From Rhypophila decipiens (taxonomy: Eukaryota; Ascomycota; Sordariomycetes; Sordariales; Naviculisporaceae): 64,000 nucleotides of DNA. Position 1 is the first letter of the stretch, and each line of letters starts with the position of its first letter. The stretch is from positions 434,001 to 498,000 of the forward strand of contig MU858054.1 in the NCBI GenBank assembly GCA_033297075.1. The letters run 5' to 3'. The notes beneath the pieces were generated by a model. The model was not told where the DNA came from. It made no database searches and saw nothing but the letters and a program-made list of their open reading frames with translations. Made by a program: the position numbers and the translations under genes. Shown one piece after another: positions 55,851-64,000 of this stretch.

Positions 55851-57913
55851 CTAAAGCTCATCCAAATTCGGACGCTCCAATTTGTACGTCCTAGGCGAGA
55901 CAGGCAGTCCAATATAATTCTGCCAGAGTCTGGGAACTTCTACGCTGATAATGAGCCATCTGGATAAAGCACAACCATGTCAGCAAATAATGTTCTTCAC
56001 ATGGGGTTTGTCATGTATGGACGAATGGCTTACATTGTCTTGGGGATTGACCACCAACTCTTGAGCACGTGCCTGACAGCCTTGTATATCCTCGCAAACT
56101 CCTCATCCGCATCCTCCTTGAACGTCCGCTGCGGCCTACCGCCCGCTGGCTCCTCGTCTTCTGGGAATTTGTCTTCAAACTCCTCAGAAGATGTTGTTTC
56201 CACGGAGTCGGATGGTGCCGTTGACGGGTCATTCGGCGATGGCGACGGGACAATGACATGATGGGGCTTCTTGACACGATCGGGAATGATGTTGACCTTT
56301 TCATCAGCCCGGTCCTGCTTAACCTCTTCACCCTCGATCTTCTTCGTTGCTGGCTCAACCTGGTCAACCATCGTTCTAAACTTCTGGATCGCATTGATGC
56401 TGCTGCCCAGACGAGCATATGTATTAAAAAGAGAGACAAGCTCCGTTCTCTTGAGGACAGGAGGCACCGGGTTGTTATTGTTGTCATATTCGAACAGGAC
56501 CTTCAGCGCGGCGCCATATCCTGCTGTCTGCAGCTTGCCCCATAGTCGGCACTTGTCGCAGCCCACACAGTCCATCAGGCGGCTGACATTGCGGAACCGA
56601 TTTCGGAAATCCTCCTTCAGGGACGGGCCCTCGCCATTCTTGAACATGAGGCTCTCGTCGAAGATCTGTGGGACACTGGCAGCCTTCTCAGTAACGGCGA
56701 GGACTTTGGCGCGTGTGGCCGCGTCTTGATCGCCGTCGCCCATGCAAAAGGTGTATTCCTTCTTGTTGGAAAGGTATGGCCCGAGCTTGGCGATAGCCCG
56801 GGTCAACAGTGCATAGTTGAAGTAGAGGTTGCTGATGCGATCTGGGAACTTGTGTAGCCGGTTGACGTAGCACGAGACATTCGGTTGCCACTTGCCGGTA
56901 GTCTGGTTGAGAAAGTCCCAGCACAAGTGGGTAGAGATGCTCGCGTGCATGCCAGACATGACTCTGTAGAAGACGCGCTTCTCCAAGCACTCGTCCTCGT
57001 ATTCTAGACCAGTCTTGGCAACGAAAGGGGTCAACGGGTTCTGCTGGCGTTGCTGCTCTAGGTTTTGGTGTCGACCAGCAGCCTCGATGACGGCCTTGAA
57101 GTCCATCGCAGCTGGTCCCTTCGGCGTCGTGATCTTACCAAGCGATGCCGAGCCCGGGAATGAGCTTCTCTGGAAGCAATTCTCACGGTAGATGGCGTCC
57201 CAAAGTTGTCTGGCTCCATCACCAGCATAACCAGTGAATCGTTCTGGGTTCTGCAAGAGACTGACATAGTCTCCCTTGGAGCCGGCGCTCTCGTCTTCCG
57301 GCACACAATAGTCCCGATCATCGCACTCATCATCGTACTCTACCACACAGCTTTCCCCCACGTTCGCGCCGAGCTTTCCTTCGAGAGGTTTGAGGGGTCT
57401 TTCTTTTTGCGCTCTCTTGCCGGGATGTTTCGCGTGCGGTCCTTCGAGCTTGCCGAGCTGGCTCGCCCTCCATACTTCTGGGATGTCCTCTTCGTTATCC
57501 AGCGTCTGTACGGCGCAGGCAATGTTTCCGCACATGCCATTCTCGTCGTTCCAGAAGGGACATCTCTTGTTGAACAGGTTCAATCGGTAGTGCGAGAAGA
57601 AATCGGTCGTACGCGTCAGGTCGTCCACAGCTGGCTTGATCCTCTGGTTGAGGCGGTCGAGGGTCGAGTAGGAGGCGCAGGCATCACTGACGATGGATTT
57701 TGGTTCAATCTGGTCAAAGGTTCGTTTGTCAGAAAAGTAGGGTTGGTTAATGGGGGCATACGCCAAGTAGTGGGAAGTAAAGTAGTTTGGAGAAAAGTAA
57801 GGTTGTCGGCTTACAGCACAGCTTTCCTGGGGTGCGTCCTGGCTCTGACATTGAACCTGGGGACCCCAGAGTGTGAAAAGCGACAAGTAGAATAACCGTG
57901 AAGCAGATTTCAT
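55851..57913 (-). CDS. ERO1: ERO1, ER thiol oxidase
   Basis: Exons 57913-56034 and 55959-55851 are inferred (74-bp intron), giving about 662 residues. The start MKSASRLFYLSLFTLWGPQ is a signal peptide. The shuttle cysteines lie in CPFWNDENGMCGNIACAV, near residues 118-133. The FAD-adjacent active-site motif CVGCDKC is near residue 450, followed by LWGKLQTAGYGAALKVLF, the Ero1 signature. The terminal exon adds a hydrophobic segment and VPRLWQNYIGLPVSP, completing a membrane-associated tail. In known biology Ero1 passes electrons from Pdi1 to oxygen, making disulfides in the ER and hydrogen peroxide. I saw no clear unfolded-protein-response element just upstream. The ATG at 57913 is preferred because the frame extends further only through non-ATG codons. 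Confidence 0.95.
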
Positions 57914-59788
57914 GGCTGCGGTAGGCAAGCGCTGAACCTGCTCACGATACAAGAAGATGATGCGTGGGGATCAAACCCGGAGAGATTAGAGTACCTACTG
58001 CCTCACCAGCGGGCGAGGATGTCGGTCGTCGTAATAGCGATATTCGATCTTGACGGCTTGCGGGCGTCTCTATATGATGTACCTCGTCGGTACTCACACG
58101 ACGCAATGTTGAACGGCTTGTTTTTTTGTTCTCTCTCAACGGAGGTCTCAATGGGGGACCTGGAGCTTATCGCTCGCGATAGGCGGAATCGTGGCAGCTA
58201 ACGGCTACCAGGGGTACCAATGCGATGGGGCTCCGGCTTGATAGGGGCTAAACAAAGACACAAAAGGTATGCGACGGGAATCTTAGATGCCGAACGTCTA
58301 GAAGAAGACTTGAATAACTGCGAATCAATGAAGAAGAGATGGCATCTGAGGTGAATATGTATGTATGAACAAAGAGCCCGGACCTTCCGGGTGAATTGCC
58401 ACGTTTTATCTGGCCATATGAGGTCCGGGTTACTGATGATGTGAGAGACCCAAAGCTGTCCTTTTCACTGACGTTTATTACAAGGTTCAAGAAGAAAAAG
58501 TGCAGTGCTCCGTACCTGTCAATTATTTTGGTGCAAGGTTTCCGCCTCCGTTGTTGACATGTGTTCAAAAGCCAAAATCAGCAGATGTTTGGGGCTTACC
58601 AATGGTAGGATGCGCCCGCTGACGAACGGCAAGGACGTTGAAGGTACATGCATGGGTACATACGGGAAGTAGTCCTAACAGGGGAAGGACCGGTAACATG
58701 ATGAAAATGGCCTGAGGAGCCGCACCTGTCATGGAAAACCAGCCGATCTTCCATCCTTCCACGGTACGTATTCCTCATTTTGAACCGGGGAAAATGGGAC
58801 TGAAAGATACCCCGCGCTACCATCGCAACCCGCATGGTGTCATCCGTTTGGCATCTTTTTTAGTGTATGAATAGTCGCCGGCTGGGACATCCACCAGTCA
58901 GATTAGATTGTCAATTATCGAACAAGGTTCTTTTTGGTCACCAAGGGTACCTTGATGGGCCGTGGCATTCTTTTGTTCTGCGAGGACTTGCAACTAGTGT
59001 AGTTATTCAGACCTTCTCGACCCTTTGATCCAAGACTTCGTCCTCATCTCCCGCAAAGAGCTGCTTCAAATTACACTGAAGTCGCTCAAGGAGTACTACG
59101 ACAAGAAGGAAAATGAGCCTCAGCAGGCCGATTCACATTGATAGAAATCCAGTTGCGAAAAACATGTCTCACACAATGGTCATCGTTCAAAGAGCAAAAT
59201 GACTCGAAACATCAGCTAGGATAGAATTACTATCATGTCAAAAGAAATCCGGCGGCCGTCGAGAAAAAAGCCCATTGTGCTCGGGGGAGCTGCAGGAAGG
59301 GACATCGCTTTGTTTTGTTGACTACCATGTCTACAGAACGCCAGCCCCTATCTGATCAGGTCAGTGACAGAAGCGAACAACACCCAACTCTGGAGACGCC
59401 AGAAGACCCATTTCCCAGAGAAGGCCGATTCCACCCTCACCTGTTCCTGCTATAGTCCCAGACCAAAAATCCATTTGTCTATGCTATTGTGTGAAAAGGG
59501 CATATCACCAACCCCCAAGGCAACTTTCAAATCAAGAACCCCCGGACTCCTTTAGGGAGATAAGAAATGATGTTCAAGCCATGTATGTTCAGTAATCGGG
59601 TCCAGTATCAGGGGAAGGCGGTCATGTGCCGACTCGAGCCGCATTCAGGTTGTCCCTATTTTGTCGACTTTGTTTACCCATACGATAGAGCTGAGGATCG
59701 CTATGCAGTCGTGAGTTCATGGTAATGCAAGATATGGTACAATTCATATAATCTGTCTTCTCGGTTTCCTCCACTCGTGCCTCGCAGC
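57914..59788. other. intergenic region with an orphan coding-like fragment
   Basis: No complete gene is seen. The plus strand at 59010-59141 reads as a 43-codon coding-like piece ending in a stop (see findings). The rest is unremarkable. Confidence 0.4.
59010..59141 (+). pseudogene. coding-like fragment of unknown origin
   Basis: One frame reads LLDPLIQDFVLISRKELL and then QITLKSLKEYYDKKENEPQQ before a stop. It has a charged, helical, protein-like composition quite unlike its flanks. An in-frame TAG lies just upstream and a TTATTCAG acceptor-like sequence precedes it. It may be the last exon of an unrecognised gene or a relic of one; I found no partner exons. Homology unknown. Confidence 0.25.
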
Positions 59789-60337
59789 TCACTGCGCGGG
59801 AGGTTGGTAGTTGAGAGGGCGCCTAACAGAGTCAAACACAGTCAGCAAAGACAGATCCCTGTTTGCGGCGACCATCGATGACCTTACTTGAAGAGCAGAA
59901 TATGAGGCTCAGGCTCATGGACTTCATAGTGTTCCCAGCCCAGACTCTGCATAAGTTTCAGTTAGTATCGGCACCTTCTCAAACTCGCCATCGAAAGAAG
60001 GCCACCGACCTGCGTGATGCCCATAGCGCGCCACTCTTCCTCCCAAAGAAGCTTCAGTGTGCCTTTGGACTTGTCGTGGTACTCTGCTGGGATAATTTTG
60101 AGCATTGCCTTGGGGAGCTGGACATGACGATACTCGAATTCGCTGTCGGAATATCTAGGCGCGGAGCAAAATCAGCAAGGGCGCGTGCGAAAGCGTGGAC
60201 TAAGGAGATGCAACCTACCGGCTGGAGTAGTGGATAGAGTCAATGAACTCATCCAACCGCGCGCGCTCGTCGTCTGTGAGGGGCCGAGGTCTCGGGTTGC
60301 GGCGGCTGGTGTCAATGCCCATATCCTCTGGATTCAT
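59789..60337 (-). CDS. CKS1: CKS1, cyclin-dependent kinase regulatory subunit
   Basis: Four exons are inferred: 60337-60219, 60154-60010, 59946-59888 and 59822-59789, giving 118 residues, with three introns of 62-65 bp. Frame is kept throughout. The conserved core is present without gaps: [60 protein letters not shown]. The phosphate-binding residues and the HEPEPH beta-hinge are intact. The tail ends [10 protein letters not shown]. In known biology Cks1 binds Cdk1 and docks it on phosphorylated substrates in G1/S and mitosis. The N-terminal GIDTSRR extension is usual for filamentous fungi. This gene is split so finely that no single frame exceeds about 50 codons, so it is easily missed. Confidence 0.96.
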
Positions 60338-61611
60338 CTTTTCTGCAGAAGGGATGTATCGTGTGTTAGGGAATAAAAAGTCGGTGATGGCGCAGCAGGT
60401 TTGAAAGCTGCTCGTCTTCCGTCACGGTTTTCCACGTGTTATCACGAGAGCGTAGAGTGGTAAGGACTACGCGTCGGGAAGATTGGTTGAGGCCGTGAGG
60501 GTCGAAGCGGGTACGTGGGGTAAAATCTCGATGCAAGAAGCCGGTCAAAATGCGCAGGTACCGAGAGCAGCTGTCGAGATTTGATGCCTTTCTGTGTTAT
60601 TGCTGTTTACGGCAAGAAGAACCTGGGCGCAAGTAACAAGCTGTTGAATTTTCAGGGGCGAAGTTGTTTGGTGAAGTCGAATGAGTGGTTGTGGAGGGGT
60701 GGTGGGAAGAACGATCAACTCGAGGTAAACAAATCGAAATCAACCTGGTCCAGGGTTGGATCTGTGCATGGAGGGGGCAGGCTCCTTCCATCTTAGCGCA
60801 GATACCAATGCTTAAATCACACTCCACATTTGTGACCCGGTGTGAGAGCTTCTTTCTGTTCACCACGAATTTCTTCAACTTACGCAAAGTCCCCAAGTTG
60901 CCACAGCATACGATCGTAAAACTCAAATTAAAATGAATTAAAGATCCCTACGTACGTACTTTAAGATCGGATTCCCGACGCGCATCTTATGCCCACCAGA
61001 CGAGGATGCGTCATGTTCGTTTACGGGTCAAACGTTTGGATTAGGTAAGCTGGGAGGGTCGTCTCGTACCAGACCGTCGGAATCGAGGCGTGACCGTCGC
61101 AACAGGTCTAGGAAAATGAAATCTACCATATTTGGTAAATGTGAGATCGAAACTAAGATGTGTAATATAGCTGTAAAACCTAGGATTGGAGACTGAATTT
61201 GTGAGCTTTGCCAGTCAACCCGATATCAGCGTTTTGTGAGCATGATCCGTACGGATATTCTGATGTGATTACGATCAATTCCGTATACATACAGATTACG
61301 CCGTATCGGATTAGGTTCAGCTGTTCCACCATCCGATTGCTGCGCTGTGATTGGCTGATATTGCTTCCCTACAGCACCACCGTGGACAGCACCACAGTGT
61401 GAACTTCCACTGACAGAAACCCATTCCAAGCGCGGTCCCGTTTTGCGCCCACCAAAATCCATCACCAACGAACGCGTCGGTCGAGCGCTAGTCGTCAGTT
61501 TGCGATTTCAGCAACCATTGCAACGCCTGCACCTGCAAACCCTCGATTGAAATCCCTCCTCTTGTTTGCGCATGTTATAGTAACTCATTGCAACGCTCGC
61601 ATCTCGTCGCG
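60338..61611. promoter_or_regulatory. divergent promoter region of CKS1 and the RSC4-like gene
   Basis: No gene is seen. ACGCGT, the MluI cell-cycle box bound by MBF-type factors, occurs once at 61472-61477, about 135 bp before the plus-strand start. A single hexamer is weak evidence. Confidence 0.35.
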
Positions 61612-64000
61612 ATGGACAATAAGCGAAAGGCGACCAGCTCCGTTGGAGCAGGAGGTGCTGATGTCGACGATCGAGCCTCGAAGCGCCGAAGGGTTCCTGG
61701 GGTAGGTGCATCGCCTGTTGGTGGTTTTGTTTTCCGTTCTCCTCGTCTTGCACTTTGCGGTGAGGTTGCGTGCAAGATCTTTTTGGCGGAATGGGCTGGG
61801 AGGTGTTGAAGTTGTTTGGTGCAAGGTGGATTGAACTTGCTCGGGCAAATGACTGCACTATGCAGTCCCCGTTCCCGCCAGCCAGCACTTGAGCTCTACC
61901 TTTGCGGCCTTCCACCATTATCAGACATGCTTCCTTGCACGGCTTGCGCCGTTTTCTCAATCCTGCTCTTCTCACCCACTTCCCAACGTCATCAAGAAAC
62001 GAAATAATCGGCCCCAAGCATACTGACCATGAATCCAGCCTCCACACGAGTACGACCTCATGAAGGGCGAGACCCACGAATCAACCTCTGCCTACGGTTT
62101 AGTCTTCCTCGAAATGATACGCAGGACAAAGGATAAAAGGTATATATACGCGCAGCGCTCTTTGAACAATCAGCCCGCCTGCTCGATGACGCCGATTCTT
62201 TTTTGGAAGCGTACTTCCCATCACACCTTTGTTTATCCTCCTCCTCAATGCGTGCACTGGTCTCCGACGAACCACTCGTGCTGACAGTATTGACCATAGT
62301 GGACGTACCGTCGCAGACTATTTCGAAAACCTCCTGCCCAGGGAAGGAAATGAGGACTACTACAAGCGCGTGCGAATGCCAATATCGCTCAAGACCATTG
62401 AGAAGAAGCTGCACAACCAAGACTTTGCGAACCTTGCAGAGCTCGAGGGCTTCTTCAAGCGCATGGTGATGAATGCAAAGGAGTACTACCACAAAGGATC
62501 CGACATATTTGAAGATGCCGAGCGTGTGAGAAAGGCTTTGAGCAACTACATGACCAAAACGAATCCAGCATACAAGTTGATCCCGAATTACAGTTGCACG
62601 GCTACTCCTATCCCTACCGAAGGAGTGATGGAGGAGGAACAACAATCACAACCAACGCGCATCAGGACCAAGGTCAGCCGCAAGGCTGAGCCTGAGGAGG
62701 ACGGTGACGACGATGAAGATGCGGAAGGCGATGAGGAGGACGAAGAAGACGACGAGGACGACGACGAAGATGTGAATTCTAGAAGGATAGTTCTCAAGAG
62801 GAGAGGGACGGGAAGAAGCAGCAAGGGCAGCGAGTCTCCAGCACCGAGGGCGGGTGGTCGGAACTCGAGAGCCAAGGCAGATCATGAGTACGAAGGGGTG
62901 CCATACAGGGGCCTCAACTTTCAACAGGCTCAAGAGAAAATCGTTGAAGAGCTCATCCGCAAACCGGACGGATCGTAAGACCCCCATTCATGTCCACTCT
63001 ACTGACTTGAGCTAACCTGAGACAAGGGACCCGTACTTCCTCGACTTCATCAATCTACCACCCCGGAGTTTCAAGGACTACTTTTCCGTCATCACCAATC
63101 CTCTGTCACTGAAAGGTCTTCAGAAGCTTGTAAAGGGCATCCATGGTCGAAAACCTGCAACCGGAGTGAGCGACTTCAAGAGCTGGCAGGCATTTGCGGA
63201 CAGGGCCAGCTTACTCTGGACAAATGCTCACTATTACAACGAAGAAGGTAGCGAGATCCACAAGCTAGCCACTGTGCTAAAGGTATGTATGGTGCCCGTT
63301 GTGTGTCGTCTCCAGGCTGTCGCTCTAACGAGACCGAATAGGAATGTTTTGAAAAAGAGTTGAGTGCAGCGAAGGCTGTAGTCCCAGAGCCTCCGCAGCC
63401 CAAGATCAAGCTTAAGGTGCCTGGTCAGGAAACCCCCGTGACGGGACCTAAGAAGATCACGATTCACGTAGGCGGTTCCAGAAGCAGTGCCGCGCCATCA
63501 CCAGCTCCTCCAACAGGTCAATCGAGCGACTCCAACAGGACAGATGGGCCGGCTCTCAATGGCGGTCGCAGTGGTCCTCTTGGGCCCGGCGCTGGTGTTC
63601 TCCCTCTGCAACTCGATAAGACGAGGACCGGGTCGGTGGCGTCTCCCGTCCCCCTCCCGATGGCCAGCTTCCCCAAAGCTGAGAGCGGGGTCCAACAATT
63701 ACCCGGCGCACCAGCACGCGTTAATGGCGTTGGTCCCGGAACAGTCAACCGTCCCAACGGCTCCGCCGTTCAACATTTTGCTCCGGTTCAGCCATTACAG
63801 AACGGCCATCCTCAGCACCCTATCGCGCCCCCTGCTCCCCCTGCTCCTGCTCCCTCACCCATATATGACCGGAAACTTCGGGCACCCGGTAAAGGTACGT
63901 ACTCTTTCATGGCACAAGGAAATTACAAAGACAAGGCTAACAGGTCCACAGGTGTGTCTGATGCATTGATAAAAGGCGTCCTAGTTCGTACTCATCCTAC
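61612..64000 (+). CDS. RSC4-like tandem-bromodomain chromatin protein (3' end outside window)
   Basis: Inferred exons: 61612-61701, 62039-62139, 62288-62974, 63027-63282, 63342-63894 and 63952 onward past the window end. All junctions keep frame. The start MDNKRKATSSVG leads to KRRRVPG, then PPHEYDLMKGETHES by splicing. Bromodomain 1: FENLLPREGNEDYYKRVRMP with the N-terminal helix and VMNAKEYYHKGS (acetyl-lysine-pocket Asn in MNAKEYY). A long acidic stretch and a basic KRRGTGRSS segment follow. Bromodomain 2: DPYFLDFINLPPRSFKDYF to WTNAHYYNEEGS (Asn in NEEGS). A Pro-rich region then leads to a conserved-looking VLVRTHP end. Tandem bromodomains plus this tail fit Rsc4 of the RSC remodeller; Rsc1/2 would carry a BAH domain, not seen here. 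The first intron is long (337 bp). Confidence 0.8.

Overview
The window looks like gene-rich nuclear DNA of a filamentous ascomycete (Pezizomycotina, most likely Sordariomycetes). Genes sit on both strands about every 3 kb. Introns are mostly 50-80 bp with GTAAGT/GTATGT-type donors and CAG/TAG acceptors. The gene set (NoxA-type NADPH oxidase, class I myosin with a fungal C-terminal tail, Pal1, Pfa4, PEX2, a GT90 protein) is typical of that group. There is no bacterial-style operon structure. Exon boundaries were placed by eye, from reading frame, splice-site consensus and remembered family conservation.

Layout, left to right. 1-13 kb: VPS53 (+), a secreted Val/Thr/Pro-repeat protein (+), PEX2 (-), then a divergently transcribed fusion of a 3-hydroxyacyl-CoA dehydrogenase-like enzyme to a YWTD beta-propeller (+). 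13-30 kb: myosin-I (-), a 5.2 kb gene-poor stretch holding a tRNA-like, hairpin-rich Pol III candidate RNA, NoxA (+) with a long upstream region, PFA4 palmitoyltransferase (-), and a GT90/CAP10-like membrane glycosyltransferase (+). 30-45 kb: an unknown gene with a duplicated terminal exon split by a MITE (+), CFT1 (-), an LMBR1-family transporter-like protein (+), an ANCHR/ZFYVE19-like B-box protein (-), and a Gly/Ser-rich secreted membrane-anchored protein (+). 45-64 kb: TDG/MUG glycosylase (-), UAP1 (+), a Mpv17/SYM1 protein (-), Pal1 (-), USB1 (+), ERO1 (-), CKS1 (-) and the 5' part of an RSC4-like tandem-bromodomain protein (+, running off the end).

Most genes are housekeeping: vesicle tethering, endocytosis and polarity (VPS53, MYO1, PAL1), RNA processing (CFT1, USB1), cell wall and glycan supply (UAP1, GT90), ER oxidation (ERO1), peroxisomes (PEX2), cell cycle and chromatin (CKS1, RSC4). 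They are not a biosynthetic cluster.

The less ordinary content is: (i) a small MITE family with 8-bp target duplications, GGCGCC termini and an internal AATAAAT minisatellite, plus a second element with different termini but the same minisatellite, all four copies lying between convergent genes or in a 3' exon region; (ii) the alternative-terminal-exon duplication whose junction is a MITE; (iii) the structured RNA candidate near 18.1 kb; (iv) the dehydrogenase/YWTD fusion; (v) a 20-bp-stem inverted repeat near 4.7 kb.
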